Assembly: GCA_028713675.1 (NCBI GenBank)
Contig: JAQTNV010000028.1
Location: 1 to 44,923 of the forward strand
Direction: 5' to 3'
Source: a bacterium
Lineage (GTDB): Bacteria > Desulfobacterota > JAPLJL01
Length of the DNA stretch: 44,923 nucleotides
The translations under genes were made by a program, and so were the position numbers. Positions 14,722 through 22,236 of this stretch are shown in pieces (the stretch's first letter is position 1; each line of letters begins with the position of its first letter). The notes beneath the pieces were generated by a model. That model did no database searches and was not told where the DNA came from. It worked only from the letters and a program-made list of their open reading frames with translations.

Positions 14722-16029
14722 TTAAGGCGTATATCTCTTCACGATCAGCGTGCTATTCAGCCCCAGCATCCCGAAAGAATTGTTGAGGATGTATTCCACC
14801 CGGTCTTTGGCCCGGGGTTTCCCGATGATCAGGTTGGGCACCGCGCATTCGGGGTCGAGCTCGTCGACGTTGATGGTGGGGTGTACGGTCCGGTCATCGA
14901 AAGAGGGGAGGTTCCCCACCAGTTCGAGGGACCCGGCGGCCCCCATGGCGTGGCCGATGAAGCTTTTGGTGTTGTTGATAAATGCTCCGGACCGGTCCCC
15001 GAAGACTTTCCGGATCGCCTGGCACTCCATGATGTCGCCCCGGGTGCCGGTGGCGTGGGTATTAATGATGTCAATGTCCCCGGGCTGGATTCCGGCCTTC
15101 CGCAGGGCCCCGGCCATGCATTCGGCCTGCCGGTCGGAGTTGGGCAGGACAAAGTCGCTGGCGTCGGAGTTGATGAAGTAGCCGGCCAATTCCCCGTAGA
15201 TCCGGGCGCCACGCGCCCGGGCCCGTTCCAGCCGCTCCAGGACCAGGAGGCAACCCCCGTTGGAAACGACGACCCCGTTGCGTTTCAGGTCGAAGGGGCG
15301 GGAAGCCCGGGTGGGATCTTCATGCTCGGCCAGCGCCCCTTCGGCCCGGAAGCCGGCGAAGACGCCGAATTCCACCGCGCATTCGGAAACCCCCCCGCCC
15401 AGGGCGACGTCCACATCGTCCTGAAGCAGCATTTGCCATCCATGGATTATTCCGAGGTTTCCCGCCGCGCAGGCCCCACCTAGGGTGTAATGAGGGCCGG
15501 TGATTTTCAGATTTAAAGTGACTTCCCCCGCCGGGTTATTGGCGATCGAGCGGGGATTCTGGTGATGGGACCAGAAGCGGATATCATCGTTGTGTTCCCG
15601 GAGACTGTGGACCTCGAGAAATGTTTCCAGGGTTCCATGTTCGGTGATGCCGACGTACACGCCGATCCGGGAGCGGTCCGCCTCCTCCAGGTTGATCCCG
15701 GCGTTGGCCAGGGCTTCCCCCGAGCAGAAAGTGGCGATCGAGCCGGCCACCGTTCCGCGGCGGCGCGCCTTTTTGGTCTGGTGCCGGAACTCGTCAAAAT
15801 CGCAGATGCCGGCGCAGACTTTTCCCAGGTGCCGGACCTGGATATGACGGATGCCGCTGACTCCCGCCAGCAGATTGGCGCGGAACTTCTCCAGGCCGTT
15901 CCCTGCCGGCGAGGTCAAGCCTATCCCGGTGATGACAATCCGATCCTTTGTTTCGATGACAGTGTCCCCCTTACTACGTGAGCAGATTATACAACAAGTT
16001 CTAATAATAGAGCAGGTCGGGGAAGGCAA
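14722..16029 (-). CDS. Beta-ketoacyl-ACP synthase (FabF-like) with altered gate loop
   Basis: A condensing enzyme that extends the ACP-bound chain by two carbons. Homology to FabF begins at IVITGIGLTSPAGN. The Cys-His-His triad is intact: Cys187 in GGACAAGN, His325 in NTHATGTRGD and His360 in FIGHAMGAAG (numbered from the TTG at 16029). The C-terminal gate loop, usually NSFGFGGTN, reads NSFGMLGLN, so the gating Phe (E. coli F400) is Met. The start is uncertain. The best ribosome-binding site (AAGGGGGA) is followed by GTC ATC with no standard start codon. The nearest in-frame candidates upstream are TTG at 16029, used here, and GTG at 16149, which would overlap the MBOAT gene. Confidence 0.85.
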   Translation of the reverse strand: MPSPTCSIIRTCCIICSRSKGDTVIETKDRIVITGIGLTSPAGNGLEKFRANLLAGVSGIRHIQVRHLGKVCAGICDFDEFRHQTKKARRRGTVAGSIATFCSGEALANAGINLEEADRSRIGVYVGITEHGTLETFLEVHSLREHNDDIRFWSHHQNPRSIANNPAGEVTLNLKITGPHYTLGGACAAGNLGIIHGWQMLLQDDVDVALGGGVSECAVEFGVFAGFRAEGALAEHEDPTRASRPFDLKRNGVVVSNGGCLLVLERLERARARGARIYGELAGYFINSDASDFVLPNSDRQAECMAGALRKAGIQPGDIDIINTHATGTRGDIMECQAIRKVFGDRSGAFINNTKSFIGHAMGAAGSLELVGNLPSFDDRTVHPTINVDELDPECAVPNLIIGKPRAKDRVEYILNNSFGMLGLNSTLIVKRYTP

Positions 16030-16115
16030 GCAATCGCCGGCCCGTTCCGGTCCTGTTTCTCCGCCGATTTGCGGGCCCTTACCGGGGATCCCGGCCGATT
16101 CCGCCGGGGAAGATT

Positions 16116-17150
16116 TCAGGGAAAACTTGGCAGAAAAGAATTCAGCCACTCGCGGAGCGGCTCGATATTGTGGAGGTCGATGATGAGGTCGAAAGATTTA
16201 AGGGCGATGGATCCGGTCAGGATCATGAAGATGATTTGCAGCGGAACCAGAATAAAAGGCAGAGCCGGGCTCCGGGAGGCCCGCTTATAAAACTTGGTGA
16301 ACCGGCGCCGAACGGTCTTTTTGACCGTCAATTCCGCCGCTACGGCGAGGCCCTGGAGGGCGAAAAATAACAGCAGGCACCCGGTGATCTTGTTGGCACT
16401 GACATCGAACTGGATTTCATGGATCAACCCGCTGAAAAGAAAAGTCGCCAGGACCCCGGTCGCGGCCCCCGCCCGGTTGGCGAGCGGTATGAAAACATAT
16501 TTATACAGGGACTGGCTTACATAAAGGTTGACCCGGTTGGACCAGAAATCCCAGGGAGAGGTGGCCAGGAGGGGCTCCTGGTAAATGGGGGTGATTTTCT
16601 GGCCCGCCAGCAGACAAAAACCGTAATACAAATCGGTCAGGCCGACCGCGATGATATAAAAATACAGAACTTTGGACGCCACGCTGATCCAATACCCCCA
16701 TTCCGGGGTGCGAAAATAATTGTTGGCCAGGAGAAGAACAGCGGTAAAAAGAAATTTCACCAGTCCGAAACGGAGGTAGCGGATACCGGTTCTAATGTCT
16801 TCCTGCCGGTCGGTCTTCCCGGGCGCACCCGGGTCTTTCCCTCCGAATCCGGAAACCATATTGGATAAGTACTTGCGGAAGGAAAGTGCGGAGATCCGGT
16901 CTTTGGCGATCCGGTCGGCCTGGTCCAGGTTCTGAATAACCAGGCTGAATAGGGGAATGAAAAGGAAAAAGCGGATCAGCCGGTGCTCGGGGGAAATCAG
17001 AAAGGGCAGGGTAAGAATGAGCAGGTGAAGAGGGAGCAGGGCCAGGAAAGCGGATTTAAAGGTTTTCGCGTGATTCAGAACAAAATATCCGGGCAGGAAC
17101 GCCAGCAGATAAAGGAAGAAAAATAGGCAGAGGGATTGAGCCAGATTCAT
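16116..17150 (-). CDS. MBOAT family O-acyltransferase (wax-synthase-like), copy 1
   Basis: A polytopic inner-membrane protein of 344 residues with eight or more hydrophobic spans. MBOAT enzymes move an acyl group from CoA or ACP to a hydroxyl. The family marks are DFWSNRVNLYV (the plant wax synthase FWxRRWN region) and SGLIHEIQFD, with the catalytic His near residue 242. The ATG at 17150 is chosen as it follows the stop of copy 2 by 16 bp; earlier in-frame starts would overlap that gene. It is one of four paralogues here and the one nearest to the ketosynthase, with no other gene between. Acceptor unknown: an alcohol, glycerol or sugar hydroxyl are all possible. Confidence 0.82.
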   Translation of the reverse strand: MNLAQSLCLFFFLYLLAFLPGYFVLNHAKTFKSAFLALLPLHLLILTLPFLISPEHRLIRFFLFIPLFSLVIQNLDQADRIAKDRISALSFRKYLSNMVSGFGGKDPGAPGKTDRQEDIRTGIRYLRFGLVKFLFTAVLLLANNYFRTPEWGYWISVASKVLYFYIIAVGLTDLYYGFCLLAGQKITPIYQEPLLATSPWDFWSNRVNLYVSQSLYKYVFIPLANRAGAATGVLATFLFSGLIHEIQFDVSANKITGCLLLFFALQGLAVAAELTVKKTVRRRFTKFYKRASRSPALPFILVPLQIIFMILTGSIALKSFDLIIDLHNIEPLREWLNSFLPSFP

Positions 17151-17166
17151 TCCGCAATATTTTTCG

Positions 17167-18231
17167 CTACATGGGGAAAGGCGGGAGAGGGAGTGAAGCC
17201 AGGAAGTTCTGGACAAACCCGATCTGGTGCAGATCCACGATCTTGTCGAAGGACATGTAGCCGATCGCCCCGGTCAGGAGCTGCCAGAGGCAATGGATGG
17301 GCACGAAGACGAAAGGCATGGCCGGGCTCTCGGAAGCCTTTTGATAAAAGGCCTTATGGTTTCGGCGGAAATAGCGCTTGATTTTCTGCTCGGACATAAC
17401 CGCCAGGCCGTGCATGTTGAAATACAGGAATACCCAACCGAACCCGGCCGGGTCCATGGAGGCGCAGTCGAACTGGTATTCGTGGATCATTCCGCTGACC
17501 ATGAAGGTCGCCAGGATCCCGAGCCCGGGACGCTTCGGGCCGCCGATCGGAAGGTAGACAAACCGGAGGAGATACCCGCGGATATAAAGGTTCAGGCGGT
17601 TGGACCAGAAATCCTCGGGAGAAACCGAGCGGATGGGGGCGTGGTAAATGGCCGAGACATCCTTGCCGGCGAAACGGCAATAGCTGAAATTCAGATTGGC
17701 CATTCCCGAGGCGAACCAGTACATATATCCCACCTTGCTGATCACGCTGATCGGGTAATTCCACTCCTCGGTCCGGAAGTAGGTATTGAGCAGAATGAAA
17801 AGGCACCCGCAGCCGATGTCCCAGAGGGCCCCGAGAAGATACGTAAACCCTTCTTTAAAATCCGGTCGGCGTTTTTCCGCAGGGGAGTCCTGGATCCCGA
17901 ATCCGGTGCTGATAAAATTCAGGTAATACTTGAAAGCAAACGGTTCGTCGGGCGAGTTTTTCCGCTGGATGGCCAGGTCGATGTTCCGGAGGACAAAATT
18001 ATACAAAGGCAGGAAAAGAAAAAAACGGAGAAGTTTGTTGAAAATTGCTCCTTCCGTATTCGGGATCAGGAGGGGAAGGACCATGACCAAAGCGAAAAGC
18101 GGGATGAAGCAGATGGTGGTAACCCAGGTGGATCTGGCCCGGGATAGGATCAGGTAAGCGGGCAGGAAGGCGAAGAAATACCCGATGGCGAAAAGGGCGA
18201 TCCCGGAGAAAAGTGAAAGCGAATGGAACAT
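17167..18231 (-). CDS. MBOAT family O-acyltransferase (wax-synthase-like), copy 2
   Basis: A polytopic membrane protein of 354 residues with DFWSNRLNLYIRGYLLRF and SGMIHEYQFDCASMDPAGFG, catalytic His near residue 247. Shared stretches (FNKLLRF.LFLPL.NF.LR, EEW.YPISV, PAGFG) show that it is the closest relative of copy 4 at 20817, which lies in the opposite orientation. It follows copy 3 by 11 bp and precedes copy 1 by 16 bp, so the three are one transcript. The middle part carries a charged loop (about residues 100-125) expected on the cytoplasmic side. No clear ribosome-binding site. Confidence 0.84.
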   Translation of the reverse strand: MFHSLSLFSGIALFAIGYFFAFLPAYLILSRARSTWVTTICFIPLFALVMVLPLLIPNTEGAIFNKLLRFFLFLPLYNFVLRNIDLAIQRKNSPDEPFAFKYYLNFISTGFGIQDSPAEKRRPDFKEGFTYLLGALWDIGCGCLFILLNTYFRTEEWNYPISVISKVGYMYWFASGMANLNFSYCRFAGKDVSAIYHAPIRSVSPEDFWSNRLNLYIRGYLLRFVYLPIGGPKRPGLGILATFMVSGMIHEYQFDCASMDPAGFGWVFLYFNMHGLAVMSEQKIKRYFRRNHKAFYQKASESPAMPFVFVPIHCLWQLLTGAIGYMSFDKIVDLHQIGFVQNFLASLPLPPFPM

Positions 18232-18242
18232 TTCGGTGAATT

Positions 18243-19268
18243 TTATAATCGATTACAGATGTCCATGATAAATCCAATCCGGTGAAAGTCAATTACAAGG
18301 TCCACGGCTTTGAAGAAAAGCGTTCCGGTCAGGACAAAAAAGGCGAGATTGGCAGCGACCTGCACGGCTTCGGCCGGCCGGCTTTTCCACCAGAATCGGT
18401 AGAGTCCCGGCAGGCGCCTCCGGACCGGGCGCTTGACCGCCCGGATGGCCATGACCGAGATTCCCTGAATCATGAAGAAGGCGAGGACGTAGCCCTTCAC
18501 CCCACCGATCGCAATATCAAAACCGTATTCGTGGAGCAGTCCGCTGATCAGGAAGGTTAAAAAAGTTGCCCGGTACGGGTGATTGAGCGCGTTCAGGGGG
18601 AGGAAAACATATTTCTGCAGATATTCGATGATCGGCAGGTTCCAGCGGTTGAACCAGAAATCGGCCGGGGAGCGGGAAAGGATCGGCTCGACCAGATTTA
18701 CCCGGCCCTCGATCCGGACCAGTTTCCCGACTCCGTAGTAAAAATCCATGAAACCGACAAAGAGAAGATACCATTCCGCCATTTTGCAGAAGAGGTTCAG
18801 CCAGAAGGAGAGCTCCGGAGTATTCAGGCAGGTATTGGCGGTCATCAGCAGAACCACGAACGCGGACATCAGTCCTCCTCGAATAATCTGGAACACGCCG
18901 GACCAATCGCGCGGAGGATCCTGCCCGGCGGGAGCGGGATATTTCAGGGAGAGGGCGAAGAAGGTGTAGAAGAAAAATTTGTGAAACGGCGGTTTTCCGG
19001 GGAAAGGCGGCCGAGCCGACATGAAGTCCAGGCTGCGGACGATGTGAAAACCCCCGCCCAGGACGATCATGAGGCGAAACAGGCGGTAATCGAACGGAAT
19101 TACCAGGGGCAGGGCCAGGAGGGGCAGCCAATTGATCCCCAGAAGGAAATTACGGAGCTTTTTATTTGAGGTCTTAAAAACGATAATGTAGGTAAGAAAA
19201 CAACAGGCCGAAAGATAAAGAAAACAGAAGCAGAGTCGCAGGATGAAAGTGCCGAAACCGGGAAGCAT
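18243..19268 (-). CDS. MBOAT family O-acyltransferase (wax-synthase-like), copy 3
   Basis: A polytopic membrane protein of 341 residues and the most diverged of the four. It has DFWFNRWNLPIIEYLQKY and SGLLHEYGFDIAIGG, with the His near residue 241. The FNRWN form is closest to the FWxRRWN motif of plant wax synthases. It is the first gene of the ten-gene minus-strand run. Its ATG is only 6 bp from the start of the divergent plus-strand gene at 19275, so the promoter of one or both must lie inside the other gene, or the true starts are further in. TATAAT stands 1 nt before the ATG, too close to serve it as a -10 box. Confidence 0.82.
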   Translation of the reverse strand: MLPGFGTFILRLCFCFLYLSACCFLTYIIVFKTSNKKLRNFLLGINWLPLLALPLVIPFDYRLFRLMIVLGGGFHIVRSLDFMSARPPFPGKPPFHKFFFYTFFALSLKYPAPAGQDPPRDWSGVFQIIRGGLMSAFVVLLMTANTCLNTPELSFWLNLFCKMAEWYLLFVGFMDFYYGVGKLVRIEGRVNLVEPILSRSPADFWFNRWNLPIIEYLQKYVFLPLNALNHPYRATFLTFLISGLLHEYGFDIAIGGVKGYVLAFFMIQGISVMAIRAVKRPVRRRLPGLYRFWWKSRPAEAVQVAANLAFFVLTGTLFFKAVDLVIDFHRIGFIMDICNRL

Positions 19269-19274
19269 GATTAT

Positions 19275-20708
19275 ATGAGATTAACATTTTTTATGGGTTT
19301 TTATAAGAAACCCTGGTGGATCTTGTTTTTCGTCGGGTTGTGGCTGCCGAGTTTCGCCCGGGCCGCCGATTCCTTTCCCGTTCCCGTAACCACCGAAGTC
19401 AATACTTTGCAGCGGGTGATCGATCCGATCGTGATCAAAATGGAAAAGTTCCCCCAATTTCAGGGGGAAAAAATCGGCCGGCTCCGGTTGATGGCGGTCA
19501 GGGATGGGGCCTGGAAAGTAATTCCCTTCCAGGTTGATGAGGTTGATAAAAAAGGGGAATACCTTTTCCCGATTATATTTAAAAATGGAGATTTCCGGGC
19601 GGCCGGGGCCGGGAAAGATCGGGGAATCGTCAGCCCGTTGGACGAACTGGTTCTGATCTCGAGGGATCTGGGGGAACGGGCCAAGCGGAACCAGTGGCCG
19701 TCCGGTCTGGGGATGGAAATCGAGGCCCGGGATCCTCTCGATGGGGGAAAGGGTTTCGCCTACCTTTTCAGTTTCCATGAGCCCCCGGCGCTTTCCCCGC
19801 GTGATTACGTGGGCCTTCTCCCGGGAGGCAAGGCGATTTATACAGATGAATTTATTTTCGGTTTTACCGATCCGGTCTACCCCGCCGTTTTCAACCTGAT
19901 GGCCTTTTACGATCCCCAGGCCCCGGGCGATATCGAACGGGCCATGAAAAGGAACGTCCTGGACCGCCTGAAAATCCGGGCCACGATCCGTTTCCTGTAC
20001 GGTAAAATCCGGATGGATGTGAGCGAAACCGATACCAAGGGCCGGCTGGAGGCTTACCTGGACGGGCCGGTGCGGGTGATCAAGAAATACCGCAATTGGG
20101 TGGACCTGCTCCCGGGAATCCCGTCCCCCTCGCTTGACCGTCTGGTCTTCAGCTATCCCAACCGCACCGTTTTGCCCAACGATCTGTACCTGCCGTTCAA
20201 CCCGGAGGCTTTTATCACCGATGGGGAGGTCATGGTCGCGCTGGATTTTACCCGCCGTGCCGCAGGTTCCTATATATACAATCCCATCAACGAAAAACCG
20301 CTCCTGATTGACGGGAAAATGTCGCCTGAGGAAAGAAAGGTTTCGGAATTCACCCTGGCCGCCGTCGAGAAGGTCTCCCCGTGGATTCTCATTTTTAATG
20401 ACGAGGGAGCGGTCCTGGGAAGGTTTTTCCTGAGCGAAAAGATCTGGGATGGGTTCCGCCGGCTCGGGCCTTCCAGCGCTTTTCATTACTCTTTTTTCTA
20501 TACCGATGACGACGCCGCTCCGGATGATCCCGGCCTGGAACCGGGAAAATTCGGGGAGTTCGGTTTTCGGGGCAAAGGCGTGGCAAATGTGCCTCAGGGT
20601 CATTATTTCATCAACATGGTTCTGTTCGGGAAAAAAGGCTTCAAGTTCGGCGAGGAGAGCGAATTTCTGAAAGTGGACGACGCTCCCCTCGAAATCACCA
20701 TCAGGTAA
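19275..20708 (+). CDS. Secreted protein of unknown family
   Basis: A 477-residue protein with a signal peptide (KKPWWILFFVGLWLPSFARAADS, likely cleaved after ARA) and a soluble remainder without cysteine clusters or known catalytic motifs. It looks beta-rich with many aromatic and charged residues and ends KVDDAPLEITIR. It should be periplasmic or surface-exposed. The start could also be the ATG at 19293, as neither has a good ribosome-binding site. It lies directly before MBOAT copy 4 and divergent from copies 1-3, and a broken second copy of its 3' end follows copy 4. Secreted protein and acyltransferase therefore seem to form a duplicated pair. It may be an acyl acceptor, a lipid binder or a transport factor; none of these is shown. 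Confidence 0.75.
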   Translation: MRLTFFMGFYKKPWWILFFVGLWLPSFARAADSFPVPVTTEVNTLQRVIDPIVIKMEKFPQFQGEKIGRLRLMAVRDGAWKVIPFQVDEVDKKGEYLFPIIFKNGDFRAAGAGKDRGIVSPLDELVLISRDLGERAKRNQWPSGLGMEIEARDPLDGGKGFAYLFSFHEPPALSPRDYVGLLPGGKAIYTDEFIFGFTDPVYPAVFNLMAFYDPQAPGDIERAMKRNVLDRLKIRATIRFLYGKIRMDVSETDTKGRLEAYLDGPVRVIKKYRNWVDLLPGIPSPSLDRLVFSYPNRTVLPNDLYLPFNPEAFITDGEVMVALDFTRRAAGSYIYNPINEKPLLIDGKMSPEERKVSEFTLAAVEKVSPWILIFNDEGAVLGRFFLSEKIWDGFRRLGPSSAFHYSFFYTDDDAAPDDPGLEPGKFGEFGFRGKGVANVPQGHYFINMVLFGKKGFKFGEESEFLKVDDAPLEITIR

Positions 20709-20816
20709 TCCCCGCCTTCAATTCCATTCGGAAATTGCATTTTGTTCTGATTGACCTCATAATTTCATTAACAGTCGTAATTTTAAAATCTTTATTCGGG
20801 GAGTTATCGATTCGCG

Positions 20817-21878
20817 ATGCTTCCTTCAATTTCTCTGCCCTTATCGCTGATTATTTTTGCCGGGTTAGGTCTTCTGGGCTTCCTCCTGACTTACCTGGTT
20901 CTCTCCCGGACCTCCGGGAAAAAGATGGTTCTGGGCCTGCTCCCGGTTTTTGGCCTGATCATGCTTCTGCCCCTGCTGATCCCTTACGCCGGGGGATCGA
21001 CCTTCAACAAGCTGCTCCGCCTTGTCCTATTTCTCCCTCTTTTTAATTTCATCCTCCGGAGCGTTGACCTGGCTTTCCAGAAAAAGTATTCCCCCGAAAA
21101 AACCATTTCTTTCCGCGAATATCTCCGCCACCACAGCCTGACCTTCGAGAGCCAGGATCGGACCGATCCGGCTCGCAAGCCGGATATTAAAGGAGGGATA
21201 TGTTACTTCTTCTCCGGAATCGGCTATATCTTGGCCGCGGGTTTTTTAATCCTGATAGGCACCTACTTCAGGTTGGAGGAGTGGAGTTACCCGATCAGCG
21301 TGGTCGCCAAGATGATTTACTTTTTTCTTTTTGCCAACGCCGCCGCCGAATTCAGTTACTTTTACACCCGCCTGGCCGGACGGGAGATAACCCCGGTCTT
21401 CAATGAACCGCTGCGGTCTTATTCGGTGGAGGATTTCTGGTCGAACCGCATGAACGTATCTGTGCGCCAGTATTTCCTGCGTTTCATTTTCCTGCCCCTG
21501 GGGGGGCCGAAACGGCAGGAACTGGGAATAATGGCTACTTTTCTGGCCAGCGGGCTGATCCACGAATACCAGATGGATGTTGCTTCCATGAACCCGGCCG
21601 GATTCGGATACATCCTGGCCTTTTTCCTCATTCATGGGGTGGTCGTGGTGTGGGAACACTGGTTCAAACGCTGGCTGAAGAGGAACCATCGGGCTTTTTA
21701 TGACCGGGCCGCCCGGAACCGGGTTCTGCCTTATCTGCTTATTCCCTTTTTCGCGGCCCTGATTACGGCTACTTCCGCCATCGGCTTGAAATCATTCGAC
21801 CTGATCATCGATTTTCATAATATAGAGTTTGTGAAAAAGCTTCTCGCCGTCCTTCCGCTCCCCCCGTTTCCGGCCTGA
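20817..21878 (+). CDS. MBOAT family O-acyltransferase (wax-synthase-like), copy 4
   Basis: A polytopic membrane protein of 353 residues with DFWSNRMNVSVRQYFLRF and SGLIHEYQMDVASMNPAGFG, catalytic His near residue 244. It is very similar to copy 2 along its whole length but on the other strand, which points to an inverted duplication. GGGGAG stands 12 nt before the ATG. It follows the secreted-protein gene by 108 bp on the same strand and may share its transcript. As with the other copies, the acyl donor and acceptor are not known. Confidence 0.84.
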   Translation: MLPSISLPLSLIIFAGLGLLGFLLTYLVLSRTSGKKMVLGLLPVFGLIMLLPLLIPYAGGSTFNKLLRLVLFLPLFNFILRSVDLAFQKKYSPEKTISFREYLRHHSLTFESQDRTDPARKPDIKGGICYFFSGIGYILAAGFLILIGTYFRLEEWSYPISVVAKMIYFFLFANAAAEFSYFYTRLAGREITPVFNEPLRSYSVEDFWSNRMNVSVRQYFLRFIFLPLGGPKRQELGIMATFLASGLIHEYQMDVASMNPAGFGYILAFFLIHGVVVVWEHWFKRWLKRNHRAFYDRAARNRVLPYLLIPFFAALITATSAIGLKSFDLIIDFHNIEFVKKLLAVLPLPPFPA

Positions 21879-21921
21879 AATTCCTCTTTTTTCCCCGAAG
21901 AAATGGCGGACATTAAAAATG

Positions 21922-22028
21922 TGGAATTATTGCGCCAAGATCATTTTCTTCGGGAAAAGGGGTTCAAGTTCGGGGAGCAGGGTGAATTATTACGGGCGGA
22001 CGATAACCCCGTCGAGATCAGAGTCAGG
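21922..22028 (+). pseudogene. Frameshifted remnant of a second secreted-protein gene (3' end)
   Basis: Reading from 21922 gives WNYCAKIIFFGKRG, which matches GHYFINMVLFGKKG near the end of the 477-residue secreted protein. After a 1-nt shift in the A/G run near 21955, the next frame gives GFKFGEQGELLRADDNPVEI, matching GFKFGEESEFLKVDDAPLEI. The stop codon is lost. Only about 36 codons remain, so this is a decayed copy left after duplication of the secreted-protein and MBOAT pair. A 60-codon ORF (21903-22085) runs over it but is not likely a gene. Confidence 0.75.
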
Positions 22029-22110
22029 CAGTTACCGCCGCAGATTGGGGATATGTTCGGGGGCATCGGTTTTCCATTCCCCTGATTGATACTTCGAGGG
22101 CGCCCAAACC

Positions 22111-22182
22111 CTGCCCTTGAGTGCGGGGAAAGAGGCGCCGCTCAGGATCAACCCTGAGCAGACCCCGGGCTTTAAACCGGGG
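22111..22182 (+). other. Structured leader before glpK: three consecutive hairpins
   Basis: A first imperfect stem starts near 22111. A perfect 7-bp stem follows (GCTCAGG at 22140-22146, CCTGAGC at 22153-22159), then a 6-bp GC stem (CCCCGG at 22163-22168, CCGGGG at 22177-22182). There is no T tract after it. It matches no riboswitch class I can recognise. It may be a regulatory leader of glpK or a repeat element. Confidence 0.4.
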
Positions 22183-22236
22183 AAGCCGAAAGATTGATTG
22201 TCTTCCGGAGGAAATTCGGCGAAAATATTTGCCAGA

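Noticed and set aside
8833-16029. Aryl polyene cluster
   Set aside because: The usual chain-length factor, aryl-AMP ligase, MMPL exporter and thioesterase genes are absent, while CrtI-like and MBOAT genes do not belong to that type.
8833-16029. Firm call as a ladderane cluster
   Set aside because: The similarity in gene content is from memory, no radical SAM gene lies in the window, and the product cannot be read from sequence.
22111-22182. Known riboswitch before glpK
   Set aside because: The sequence does not match conserved cores of the cobalamin, TPP, SAM, glycine, cyclic-di-GMP or fluoride classes as I know them.
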